Assembly: GCA_964527595.1 (NCBI GenBank)
Contig: CAZGPI010000021.1
Coordinates: forward strand, 1 to 12,923
Source: GWF2-38-10 sp964527595
GTDB lineage: Bacteria > Babelota > Babeliae > Babelales > RVW-14
Direction of reading: 5' to 3'
Length of the DNA stretch: 12,923 nt
Shown here: positions 4,654 to 11,901 of the stretch, piece after piece
Layout of the letters: each line of letters starts with the position of its first letter
Position numbering within the stretch: position 1 is the stretch's first letter
Notes under the pieces: generated by a model
What the model was told of the DNA's origin: nothing
Database searches by the model: none
Seen by the model: only the letters and a program-made list of their open reading frames with translations
Made by a program: the position numbers and the translations under genes

Positions 4654-6411
4654 ATGAAAACATTACGTTCATTAGCCACTTTTTTGCTTGTAGTCTGCTT
4701 CTTTATTGCCAACAACCTTCAATTACGCGCAATAGAACCACTGGTTGAGGCAATGGAAATAGAACAAACCCAAGAAAACTGTTGTATCTGTGGAGAAAAA
4801 ATAAACTCTCTGCACCCAAAATCAACCATGCTCTCATGCACTCATAATCCTATGGTTCACGAAAGTTGTATTTATAGATGGTGCAGCAAAAAAATGCAAG
4901 AAGAACTCACCCCAGCATGTCCAGTGTGCCGCTGTGCAATACATAATGAGCAAATCGAAAAAATTACAAAAGCTCAAGCCTTTTTGATAGCCGTATCAGA
5001 GGGAAACATTGATACTATAAAAACCGCACTTGATGATGGAATCGATATAAAAAATATTCGTGAACACACAACCAACGCAACAGCGCTCCATATTGCAGCA
5101 AAATACAATAACCATGATGTCATTTATAGACTACTCAGTACCATTAAAAATCATGACGAACTAGCCGATTTCATAAATACTAAAACTGATGCTGGCTTTA
5201 CAGCGCTACATATTGCAGCAATAAATGGTAATATACCAAGCATGCGCTTGCTATTTACGCAACTAGATTCCATCGCAAGAAACAGCATCATCATTACCCA
5301 AACCAACACAGGCCAAACAGCGCTCCACCTTGTAGCTCAAAAAGGCCCTGAAGAATGTGTCTTTACACTTTTAGCACCACTTATCAACGACCAAAATCAA
5401 GTTGATTTCATAATGACCAAAGACAATGCTGGCAATACAGCTCTAAATGTTGCGGCTCAATACGGAAACGATGAAGTTATTAGCGCGATGCTAACATCTC
5501 TTAAAAATGCCAATGATCGCTTAGCGCTCATAAATACCAAATCATTTCAAACAAAAACAACCGCAATACATCTTGCGGCAGCAATGGGGAAAACAGACGC
5601 TTTAGTGGCAATACAGGACTACATTCCAAGTGCAAGCACTGAACCGCTTATGGCGCAACTCGTCAACGGCGGCACAACTCTGCACATCGCTGCCGAAGCT
5701 GGACACACAGATATCGTTTATGCATTACTTTACTCACTTGAAAATAGCGATGATCTTGTAGCCCTCCTAAATGTAAAAACTCATGAAGGCGCGACAGCTC
5801 TACACCTTGCCGCACAAAACGGCCACATAATAATTATGCGAATGCTCCTTGAAGCAATTGAACGCCCAGAAGACAAATTAGCTTATGCAAATATCCAAAC
5901 GAATAAAGGAGCAACAGCCTTACACCTTGCCATAGAATATGCCCATTGTTTCGCAACAGAGGTTCTGCTAGTAGACATTAAAAGAACCGAAAACGAAGAC
6001 GCTTTCGTAAAATTCATAAACGCCAAAACCATTAGTGGCGATACCGCACTACACATTGCAACACAACACAACCAAAAAAAGATTATTTTAATGCTATGTT
6101 CAAATTTCTGTAGCGATAAAGACAGAAGAAACCTCATTAAAACCAAAAATATTAACGGTGATACAGCTCTTCACGTTGCAGCTAAGGCAGGTCTTATAGA
6201 TATCGTTTTGATATTACTTTCAAGATTTGAAAATGATCAAGAGCGAACTGCTTTCATAAATACAAAAAACAATGAGGGCTTTTCAGCGCTAGACCTTGCC
6301 GCCGTGAATAACCATCGGGTTATGGTAGATATATTCCTTACAAAAATGGACGACGGTGCACGACTTGCTTACACCGCAATGCTCGCATATGAAGCAACAC
6401 ATTTGCATTAA
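4654..6411 (+). CDS. Secreted RING-H2-like / ankyrin-repeat protein (long paralogue)
   Basis: A 585-residue putative effector. A Sec signal peptide (residues 1-26, cleavage likely after LRA) precedes a RING-H2-like finger: C43-x2-C46-x15-C62-x-H64-x4-H69-x2-C72-x16-C89-x2-C92, exactly the ligand spacing of the short paralogue. From residue 105 to the end run about 11 ankyrin units with 'TALHIAA'-type cores beginning near 143, 183, 222, 262, 303, 341, 381, 421, 464, 504 and 544. The period is 38-43, mostly 40, rather than the canonical 33. The extra residues fall in the loop before each core and often read 'FINTK' (172-176, 453-457, 533-537). Ankyrin arrays bind proteins, and fused to a RING they suggest a substrate-selecting ubiquitin ligase acting in the host cell. 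Activity, export and target are inferred. ATG 4654 follows a duplicated GAGG and a consensus promoter. Confidence 0.88.
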   Translation: MKTLRSLATFLLVVCFFIANNLQLRAIEPLVEAMEIEQTQENCCICGEKINSLHPKSTMLSCTHNPMVHESCIYRWCSKKMQEELTPACPVCRCAIHNEQIEKITKAQAFLIAVSEGNIDTIKTALDDGIDIKNIREHTTNATALHIAAKYNNHDVIYRLLSTIKNHDELADFINTKTDAGFTALHIAAINGNIPSMRLLFTQLDSIARNSIIITQTNTGQTALHLVAQKGPEECVFTLLAPLINDQNQVDFIMTKDNAGNTALNVAAQYGNDEVISAMLTSLKNANDRLALINTKSFQTKTTAIHLAAAMGKTDALVAIQDYIPSASTEPLMAQLVNGGTTLHIAAEAGHTDIVYALLYSLENSDDLVALLNVKTHEGATALHLAAQNGHIIIMRMLLEAIERPEDKLAYANIQTNKGATALHLAIEYAHCFATEVLLVDIKRTENEDAFVKFINAKTISGDTALHIATQHNQKKIILMLCSNFCSDKDRRNLIKTKNINGDTALHVAAKAGLIDIVLILLSRFENDQERTAFINTKNNEGFSALDLAAVNNHRVMVDIFLTKMDDGARLAYTAMLAYEATHLH

Positions 6412-6425
6412 TAATCAAATACAAG

Positions 6426-6455
6426 GCTTCAGATGGTTGCCGCAACATTTGAAGC
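6426..6455 (-). terminator. Hairpin between convergent genes, probable terminator
   Basis: GCTTCAGAT (6426-6434) pairs with ATTTGAAGC (6447-6455) with one G-T pair. The stem continues as GTTG (6436-6439) with CAAC (6443-6446) after a bulged G, closing a CCG loop: 13 pairs in all. It begins 15 bases after the stop of the large RING-ankyrin gene and 26 bases after that of the ABC permease. No long T tract follows on the plus strand; on the minus strand the next bases are T-rich, so it fits the ABC operon better. Confidence 0.5.
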
Positions 6456-6480
6456 TGTAAGAATTTAAGCAATGGTTGAA

Positions 6481-7275
6481 TCACACCAAGTCTAATCGCT
6501 TTTTGAGCGCTTTAAACGCCCAAACACTAATAATCAAATAAATGGCTGTAAGGACACTGCAACAAAGCCAAAATGGCAAATAGCCTTCAGCCCCAAGCAA
6601 TACAGACCTTATGCCTTCGGTGCAATAAATCACCGGATTAATCAACATAACATACGAAAACATTGGTAATATTGCATGCGTTTTTAACCACGAAAATTGA
6701 TAGCCACCTAAAAACCATAGTGGAAATATAACGCGACACCAAATAACACCAAGTTTTTTGATATTGGGAAGATAAGCGGTAAATACAAACACTAGCGTTG
6801 CCCATATAATATTAACCAATGTCACAAATACCAAAAGACGCCACCACGAAACATTTGTAAGATTAAGCTGATTCCACAGCAAAATTTTGCCGAATGGTAA
6901 TAGCGCAAAACACATACTCATACTAATAATCAAATAGTAGCAAACATAGCTTAGCAAAACCGTAATGATCGACGATGGTAAGGTAAAGTAATAAGCAATA
7001 GTTCGATCACCTTCAATATCAGCAACTAACGCTGCCGTATTTCCATAAAGCTCAAATAATCCTACGCTCGCGAATATACCGGCAAGCTGAAACGCCCCAA
7101 AATCATGGGCTAGGCCAAATGCCTGCAGCAAATAACCGGAAACAAAGATAATACATCCGGCCCAAACGTAAATGTTAATGATTTTCTCGGCAAGCACGCT
7201 CCATATATTGGTAAGCTTTGCCCGTAATAATTGTTTAAAAATGTTAGGGTGGAATTGAAGTAACGATGACAGCAT
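6481..7275 (-). CDS. ABC-2-type transporter permease
   Basis: A 264-residue integral membrane protein with about six hydrophobic segments (roughly 34-52, 62-84, 102-126, 146-169, 178-194 and 234-255). It carries family features of ABC-2 permeases: 'YYFTLPSS' after the second span, where most members have an 'LPvsR'-like loop, and 'INPVIYCTEGIRSVLLG' (212-228) before the last span. Length is normal. It partners the ATPase encoded upstream, and the pair would form an exporter of the DrrAB/NodIJ/multidrug kind, two permeases plus two ATPases in the inner membrane. The substrate cannot be predicted. The start at 7275 is preceded by AAGGAT on the minus strand. The 141-base gap to the ATPase gene is unusually long for this kind of pair and holds a REPIN-like element. 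Confidence 0.85.
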   Translation of the reverse strand: MLSSLLQFHPNIFKQLLRAKLTNIWSVLAEKIINIYVWAGCIIFVSGYLLQAFGLAHDFGAFQLAGIFASVGLFELYGNTAALVADIEGDRTIAYYFTLPSSIITVLLSYVCYYLIISMSMCFALLPFGKILLWNQLNLTNVSWWRLLVFVTLVNIIWATLVFVFTAYLPNIKKLGVIWCRVIFPLWFLGGYQFSWLKTHAILPMFSYVMLINPVIYCTEGIRSVLLGAEGYLPFWLCCSVLTAIYLIISVWAFKALKKRLDLV

Positions 7276-7319
7276 AATATCCTTATTTTTAAGCTCTACC
7301 GTTCTTTATAACGCTTACC

Positions 7320-7397
7320 TTGTCACCCTGAACTTGTTTCAGGGTCCATCCTATATTGCTTTCTAAGATGGATGCTGAAACAAGTTCAGCATGACAA
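7320..7397. repeat. REPIN-like double inverted repeat between the ABC genes
   Basis: Two 30-base arms (7321-7350 and 7367-7396) are inverted copies matching at 26 of 30 positions, and TTGTCA/TGACAA extends the symmetry one base outward. Each arm is itself a hairpin: ACCCTGAA-cttgt-TTCAGGGT (7325-7345) and ATGCTGAA-acaag-TTCAGCAT (7372-7392), both with perfect 8-base stems and mutually complementary 5-base loops. The four differences between arms are exactly the paired positions CC/GG versus TG/CA, so each small hairpin is preserved. I recall CTGAAC-TTG-TTTCAG palindromes as common intergenic repeats in several bacterial groups; this was not checked. It lies inside the ABC operon. Confidence 0.85.
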
Positions 7398-7416
7398 AAT
7401 AGGACAAACTGCTTTT

Positions 7417-8190
7417 TTATTTATTTTCAACAGCATCCTTACCTTCTTCTATTAACGCCAAAAATACATCTTCCAAATTCTTTTTCTTAAAATCGGCCAA
7501 AAGCTTTTCTGGTGTATCGATTAATTTTATACACCCTTTGTCGATGATGCAAACACGGTCAGAAAGCTGCTCGGCCTCATCAAGATAGTGCGTGGTCAAA
7601 ACAACCGTAACGCCTTCCCGCTTAAGATCTTTGATTTTTTCCCACAACTGATTTCTGACATGAGGATCAAGCCCAACGGTTGGTTCATCAAGCAGCACGA
7701 GTTTAGGCGAATGCATTAAACAACGGGCTATCATAAATCGCTGCCGATAACCGCCAGAAAGTTCATCCGATTTTTTACCAAGATAATCACCAAGCTCAAA
7801 CTGCTCTGCCAGTGTTCCTAAGCGATCGGTAATATCTGTTTCGTTCATGCGATAATAGCGCCCAGCAAAACGTAAGTTTTGTTCAAGCGTTAACGATTCA
7901 TCTAAATTTGGCCGTTGGGGACAAAAAGCAACTTGTAAACGATAGTTAATTAAATCATCGTAAATGGATTTCCCATTAACGGTAATCTCGCCCGACGTTG
8001 GTGGATGTAAAGTTGCCAAAATTGACGATAATGTTGTTTTGCCGGCACCATTAACACCAAGCAACCCAATAATCTCACCTCGATCAATGGAAAGCGAAAC
8101 TCCCTGGAGCGCTTGCTTAATACTTCCATCGGAACAACGAAAACTCTTTTTGATATTTTTTATATCGATAAATGACATACGATTAGACAT
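7417..8190 (-). CDS. ABC transporter ATP-binding protein (CcmA/DrrA type)
   Basis: A 257-residue nucleotide-binding subunit with all motifs intact: Walker A GVNGAGKT (45-52), Q-loop Q92 in 'FCPQRPNLDES', signature LSGGYRQR (144-151), Walker B LVLLDEP (164-170) with catalytic E169, D-loop 'VGLD' (172-175) and H-loop H201 in 'TTHYLDEAEQLSDR'. The last phrase is typical of the ABCA/DrrA/NodI-like exporters, which pair with ABC-2 permeases such as the one encoded downstream. It would drive export by ATP hydrolysis at the inner-membrane face. The start at 8190 has a strong GGAAGGG six bases upstream; the internal ATG at codon 5 is not needed. Transcription probably begins near 8416, giving a long leader, and continues through the REPIN-like element into the permease gene. 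Confidence 0.92.
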   Translation of the reverse strand: MSNRMSFIDIKNIKKSFRCSDGSIKQALQGVSLSIDRGEIIGLLGVNGAGKTTLSSILATLHPPTSGEITVNGKSIYDDLINYRLQVAFCPQRPNLDESLTLEQNLRFAGRYYRMNETDITDRLGTLAEQFELGDYLGKKSDELSGGYRQRFMIARCLMHSPKLVLLDEPTVGLDPHVRNQLWEKIKDLKREGVTVVLTTHYLDEAEQLSDRVCIIDKGCIKLIDTPEKLLADFKKKNLEDVFLALIEEGKDAVENK

Positions 8191-8416
8191 CTTAAACCCT
8201 TCCTGATTGCTAGAACCATAACAAAAGCATGGGTCAAGATTTGCCTGACGGAAAAAATAATTTTTGAAAAATTAAACGAAACGAAAGCAAACCTTGATTA
8301 GCGACATGCACTCTTGGTACATAACGGGCATGTATAAATATCCATGATACCCTTTCAGATTTGCTTGAAACTGTTAAGATTCTGCGAAAATCTTAAGCGA
8401 CTTTTACACGATTTCA
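8191..8416 (-). other. Long 5' leader of the ABC operon with hairpins
   Basis: About 226 bases without a supported gene, read on the minus strand from the predicted start near 8416 to the ATPase start at 8190. It contains a perfect 8-base stem TTAAGATT/AATCTTAA (8374-8381 with 8389-8396), a second stem ACATGC/GCATGT enclosing 18 bases (around 8304-8333), and an AT-only palindrome AATTTTT-G-AAAAATT (8259-8273). A 12-base near-repeat, AGATTTGCYTGA, occurs at 8237-8248 and 8357-8368. I recognise no riboswitch class. Confidence 0.35.
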
Positions 8417-8422
8417 ATTGCT

Positions 8423-8451
8423 ATGCTATCTTTTTCATGACTGATTGTCAA
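8423..8451 (-). promoter_or_regulatory. Probable sigma70-type promoter of the ABC operon
   Basis: A perfect TTGACA (8451-8446) is followed after 17 bases by TAGCAT (8428-8423, 4 of 6). The -35 box overlaps the stop codon of the NUDIX gene at 8448, so the ABC genes appear to have their own promoter rather than depending on the upstream operon. Confidence 0.45.
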
Positions 8452-8972
8452 TATGCGTTTTTTTGAAAAAACCTTAATAAAGCAGATAAATCACATTTTG
8501 CTTTATCGCCGGCGGCTATTTTATCAAGCGCTTGTTCTGGCGTCAGCCAAAAGTATTCCATAAAATCATCCGGGTTATATTGCGGTGCCTTATCAACAAA
8601 AATCTTATAAACCTGCAGAAAAGCGGTAACGCCATGTTCGTGTGGCGTTAATTTGCCAAGCAATTGGAATTGATGTGTTGATAAATCGATATTAACCTCT
8701 TCCATTACTTCACGAATTAAGGCTTGTTCATAGCTTTCGCCACTGCCAACATGCCCTCCAACGCCAACATCCAAACTCAAGGGCGCTAGCCTTTTTTGAG
8801 CGGTTCGACGCGGAATCCATAATTGCCCTTCGGGGTTAACTAAAAATGCATTGATCACCCGAAAATTTGATAGTTTTTGTGCATAAACTTGGCTACGCTC
8901 AAGCTGCCCAATAACACAATCTTGTTCATCAACCAAATCAAGAATCTCGTTATCATCGTTAATTAAATTCAT
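8448..8972 (-). CDS. NUDIX hydrolase, Idi/YfcD-like
   Basis: A 174-residue protein with a NUDIX box (numbering from the TTG three bases upstream) G74-x5-E80-x7-R88-E-x2-E92-E93-V-N95-I96. It matches Gx5Ex7REUxEExGU except that the last glycine is asparagine. The N-terminal 'LVDEQDCVIGQLERS' and 'FRVINAFLVN' and the C-terminal 'FMEYFWLTPEQAL' resemble IPP-isomerase-like and YfcD-type NUDIX proteins, which hydrolyse nucleoside diphosphate derivatives or isomerise IPP. The IPP isomerase active-site cysteine motif is not evident, so a pyrophosphatase is more likely. The preceding gene's stop codon directly abuts: TAA, TTG, ATG. ATG 8972 is preferred, but TTG 8975 fits the AGGGG ribosome site equally well. 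It is the last gene of a four-gene operon; its promoter is not local. Confidence 0.88.
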   Translation of the reverse strand: MNLINDDNEILDLVDEQDCVIGQLERSQVYAQKLSNFRVINAFLVNPEGQLWIPRRTAQKRLAPLSLDVGVGGHVGSGESYEQALIREVMEEVNIDLSTHQFQLLGKLTPHEHGVTAFLQVYKIFVDKAPQYNPDDFMEYFWLTPEQALDKIAAGDKAKCDLSALLRFFQKNAY

Positions 8973-8975
8973 CAA

Positions 8976-10019
8976 TTATCTGCCCCTTTTTTCTAAAAAA
9001 CTTTTGAGTCTTGTAAAGAATTTTACAGGCTCGTCAGCAAAAATTTTATGCCCAGCTTTTTCGAAAATCTCAACATGAGCATGGGGATGATTTTTACGCA
9101 TGAGTTCAGCCCTGTTTGGATTCCGCCACAATAAGTCCCATTTAGCTTCTATGACTAACGTTGGAATTTCAAAATTATCAAATTTACCCTTCAGTTTTAT
9201 TTTATCGCTTTCAGGCCGCATCAATTCTACAAAATTTGGTGCGGGATTCCATTCATAAAGAGCTTTTCTAATAAATTCTTCTGTGGTTGGCTTATAATAA
9301 CTTTGATTTTTCCAATCACCACAAAGGTGCTTGTTGTAAATAACTTGAGCGGAAGTCGTTAGCATCCCGTCGTTACACTTTTTCTGTATATCCTCAATTG
9401 CTTTCTGTTCTGCTGGTGAAATAAATTGTTGCGCTCGTCGTTCTTCAGGCTCAGAAAGCCCAGAATGTGATGCAACTAAAACCAAACCCATGACATGTTT
9501 TGGGTACTTCAATGCATAGCATTGAGCCAAAAGGCCACCATATGACCAACCCAGGACGGCCCATTTCTCAAGCTTCAACAATTTACGTAAATTATCTAAA
9601 TCTTCAACCGCGTGTTTTATCGTGTATGTTTTCCCGGTGTCGTCATGGCTTGATTTGCCCGTTCCTCGCTGGTCATAATAAATTATATGCGCAACGTCTT
9701 TGATTTGGGAAAAATGTGGATGAAATCCATGATGGGTTCCGCCCGGGCCTCCATTTATCAGAACAAGCGGAATACCTTTCCCTTCCTCTTCATAATAAAG
9801 TTTACCATCTTCAACCTCGGCAAACCCTTTTTTAAGATCGGGAAGTTCATCGCATAATGGTGGTAACTTTGGTACATCAAGAATCAATTGTTTGGGAATA
9901 TTGATAACCTTGTCAAAAATTGATTCTCGCTTAGAGCCCTTACCAAACCAATCGCAGCTTGGTAAGACTAGTACTATAACAACAAGGCTCAGGGTAAATG
10001 CAACAGATTTTATACTCAT
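8976..10019 (-). CDS. Alpha/beta-hydrolase lipoprotein, proline iminopeptidase-like
   Basis: A 347-residue serine hydrolase with a lipoprotein signal: the hydrophobic core ends in LPSC, so the mature N-terminus is the lipidated cysteine (residue 23 counting from the GTG at 10022), anchoring it in the envelope. The fold is marked by the oxyanion 'NGGPGG' (90-95), 'YYDQRGTGKS' (115-124), the nucleophile elbow GWSYGG with S160, the likely acid D296 in 'AKWDLLW' and H325 in 'AGHKIF'. GGPG plus DQRGxG is characteristic of the S33 prolyl aminopeptidase group, which removes N-terminal proline; related enzymes are esterases, so the substrate is open. Start choice: ATG 10019 has GAGGAG five bases upstream, whereas the GTG at 10022 is too close. 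Its first base overlaps the previous stop (TGATG), indicating translational coupling to the HAD-like lipoprotein. Confidence 0.87.
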   Translation of the reverse strand: MSIKSVAFTLSLVVIVLVLPSCDWFGKGSKRESIFDKVINIPKQLILDVPKLPPLCDELPDLKKGFAEVEDGKLYYEEEGKGIPLVLINGGPGGTHHGFHPHFSQIKDVAHIIYYDQRGTGKSSHDDTGKTYTIKHAVEDLDNLRKLLKLEKWAVLGWSYGGLLAQCYALKYPKHVMGLVLVASHSGLSEPEERRAQQFISPAEQKAIEDIQKKCNDGMLTTSAQVIYNKHLCGDWKNQSYYKPTTEEFIRKALYEWNPAPNFVELMRPESDKIKLKGKFDNFEIPTLVIEAKWDLLWRNPNRAELMRKNHPHAHVEIFEKAGHKIFADEPVKFFTRLKSFLEKRGR

Positions 10020-10933
10020 CACATCTCCTCTTTCGCTATGTATTTCTTTCGAATGATCGCCGCAGCCTCATCTTCACTTAAAACCTGGCCATGATTAATG
10101 AGATAATCAAATTGGATCTGAACAACATCTCGCTTGAGCTTTGGCTGTTGCCTCATTGTTGCACGATACCAATAACCGATACATTGAATGCCTCGATCAT
10201 GCATCGCATTCACAACGCTTTCAACATTGTGTTTGCCATCGTCAAAGAAAATCACCTTTTTTGGCGTCCATCCAACTCGGTCAAGAAATGTTGCCAAAAC
10301 CCTACCTTTGGAATTATCAGGTGCCGCGGTTGCCATCAAGATACCGCGGTAAAACATCGGCACATATCCTTCTTCATTTGATAAATTTTCGAATATCATC
10401 GAATCACATGGAAACGAAGCACTAAAATCAATAGCAACTTTTTTTAGTTCTTCAAACCGCCATTTTTCTAGCGCTTTGATATACCCGCGCTCCCCTGGCC
10501 GACACGCCGTTAACGCTATAACCTTTACGCCACGCTCTTGGAGTTGTTTAACCATTCCAACAATTACTGGCTCAACAGGAATAAATGAACTTTTTAATAA
10601 ATGGTTGCTCCATATTTTTTTGGCAGCAATCTCGGCAGCCTCGGGCCCCATTTTTGCCAAATGTTCTTTCAGTTTCATCGTCAATGGAACAATAAAATTG
10701 GTGTCTTCTTTTGAAAAAGCATTCGGTTGCCATAAGAATTGCAAGGCAGTATCGGTCGGTCTGGTTAAGGTATCATCCACATCAAAAATAACCAGCGTCT
10801 GTTGGTCTGCTTTTGATAATTCGGCTTGCGCCTGAATCATTGAATCAATTTCTTTGATATCATGGCTAAAAAAGGAACAAGCAGGCAAGAACGCCAATAC
10901 GAGCCATAACGATCTATTCCTAAACATGTGCAT
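10019..10933 (-). CDS. HAD-like DUF2608-type lipoprotein, intact catalytic motifs
   Basis: A 304-residue protein with a signal peptide ending in a lipobox (FLPAC, lipidated C19), so it is predicted to be membrane-anchored outside the cytoplasm. HAD phosphatase motifs are complete: motif I DVDDT (51-55), motif II T142 in 'ALTAC', motif III K209 in 'NSKGRVL', and motif IV D231-D232 in 'FFDDGKHN'. It is a paralogue of the protein at 284-1051, which lacks the signal and the second motif I aspartate. Similar proteins in Legionella, Chlamydiae and Dependentiae are called DUF2608, with unknown substrate; a phosphomonoester phosphatase role is inferred. ATG 10933 has AAGGAAA five bases upstream. The gene overlaps the next by one base and follows a NUDIX gene by 30 bases, so it is the second gene of a four-gene operon. 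Confidence 0.82.
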   Translation of the reverse strand: MHMFRNRSLWLVLAFLPACSFFSHDIKEIDSMIQAQAELSKADQQTLVIFDVDDTLTRPTDTALQFLWQPNAFSKEDTNFIVPLTMKLKEHLAKMGPEAAEIAAKKIWSNHLLKSSFIPVEPVIVGMVKQLQERGVKVIALTACRPGERGYIKALEKWRFEELKKVAIDFSASFPCDSMIFENLSNEEGYVPMFYRGILMATAAPDNSKGRVLATFLDRVGWTPKKVIFFDDGKHNVESVVNAMHDRGIQCIGYWYRATMRQQPKLKRDVVQIQFDYLINHGQVLSEDEAAAIIRKKYIAKEEM

Positions 10934-10963
10934 ATATTTTCCTTACAATTTTTTTATATGAAC

Positions 10964-11455
10964 TCAAGAATCTATAACCATGAGATGTTCCGGAGCAAGA
11001 GGCAACGCTCTCATGCTTGTTTTAACAAAATTCGGTTTAATATGCACATCTTCCAATGTAGCAATATCAAACCACCTGAATGTAAGTATTTTGACTTTAT
11101 CCTCATCAACTTCATTCATAACAAACGATTCTTGTTGATAAATCTCAGAATACTTGGGAAGGCTTATCAGGTAATAGAGGCACAATTCGTGAACTTTGCT
11201 ACCCCACAAACTCAAATAAAACATATTTTCGGTTGTCCATAACAATCGTTCTATAGTTGGTTTTTCACCAAGTTCCTCAATAATTTCTCGCTGGAGGGCC
11301 TGCGTTGAAGGTTCAAACATAGCCACCCTCCCTCCGGGAAGAAACCAATATTCAACACATTCTTCTGTGCATAAAAGCACTTTGTTATCATGTATTAAAA
11401 CGCCTGCAACACGATAATTGAATGTACCGCTACCAATTTTGCATGAAATATTCAT
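10964..11455 (-). CDS. NUDIX hydrolase
   Basis: A 163-residue protein with a NUDIX box G42-x5-E48-x7-R56-E57-x2-E60-E61-L-G63, matching the consensus apart from the final hydrophobic position (E64). It is preceded by 'FLPGGRV', typical of MutT-like and ADP-ribose or dinucleotide pyrophosphatases. NUDIX enzymes use Mg2+ held by the REx2EE glutamates to cleave nucleoside diphosphates linked to another moiety. No signal peptide, so cytoplasmic. It is only distantly similar to the NUDIX protein at 8448-8972, so this is not a recent duplication. It is the first gene of the operon that continues into the HAD-like lipoprotein 30 bases downstream. The ribosome site is weak (GGG eight bases before ATG 11455), and the upstream spacer contains long A runs on this strand but no clear promoter. 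Confidence 0.87.
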   Translation of the reverse strand: MNISCKIGSGTFNYRVAGVLIHDNKVLLCTEECVEYWFLPGGRVAMFEPSTQALQREIIEELGEKPTIERLLWTTENMFYLSLWGSKVHELCLYYLISLPKYSEIYQQESFVMNEVDEDKVKILTFRWFDIATLEDVHIKPNFVKTSMRALPLAPEHLMVIDS

Positions 11456-11508
11456 CTAAAAAACCCATTTTGCCTTTTTTTACTTTTTTTTGAATCATCT
11501 ATAATAGC

Positions 11509-11901
11509 TTACTTCTTTTCGCCCGATTTTCCCAAAAAATATGCCCCAACATATAATGCCGAATAGAGAAGTCCTATGCCAACATTTAAAGCAACCGTGC
11601 CTATACTTTTATGAAAATTCATAAATTGGTTGGCACTATGAAGAATATTGCCGAGTAGAATTGGTATAATGGTAAACAGTAAAAGAGAGCGCCCTTCAAA
11701 AGGCTTGAAAATCACCCAACCAAGCAGCGCTACCCACCCAAACTCCAGAGCAATGCCTGATATTAGGATCTCCCTAATTTCATTATTATATTGATTAGCA
11801 AAAAGAACATTCAATAGACCGATCCCATAAGCAGCATTCACCACTACGCCACTGAGAGCAACAAATCTGATTACATTTTTTTTAATCTGATTATTATTCA
11901 T
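11509..11901 (-). CDS. Small four-span membrane protein, function unknown
   Basis: A 130-residue protein that I do not recognise, with four predicted membrane segments (about 11-33, 46-66, 71-88 and 103-124), a polar asparagine- and lysine-rich N-terminus (MNNNQIKKN) and a basic C-terminus (GKSGEKK). There is no signal-peptide cleavage site and no catalytic motif. The start at 11901 is supported by AAGGA seven bases upstream, which lies inside the last codons of the CPBP protease gene; the two genes overlap by eight bases and are almost certainly translationally coupled. That arrangement suggests a partner, chaperone or substrate of the protease, but nothing in the sequence proves it. Confidence 0.72.
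   Translation of the reverse strand: MNNNQIKKNVIRFVALSGVVVNAAYGIGLLNVLFANQYNNEIREILISGIALEFGWVALLGWVIFKPFEGRSLLLFTIIPILLGNILHSANQFMNFHKSIGTVALNVGIGLLYSALYVGAYFLGKSGEKK

Noticed and set aside
4640..4657. Five-codon leader frame (MRLSI, stop overlapping ATG 4654) ahead of the large RING-ankyrin gene
   Set aside because: Its ribosome site would be only two bases from the ATG, too close; it is a by-product of the TGAGGTTA repeat.
10928..11242. 104-codon plus-strand frame opposite the NUDIX gene
   Set aside because: Antisense to a gene with an intact NUDIX box, and no domain or ribosome site of its own.
11475..11491. T7 and T8 runs as a terminator
   Set aside because: The runs are T-rich on the plus strand, where no gene ends; on the transcribed minus strand they are A runs, and no stem precedes them.
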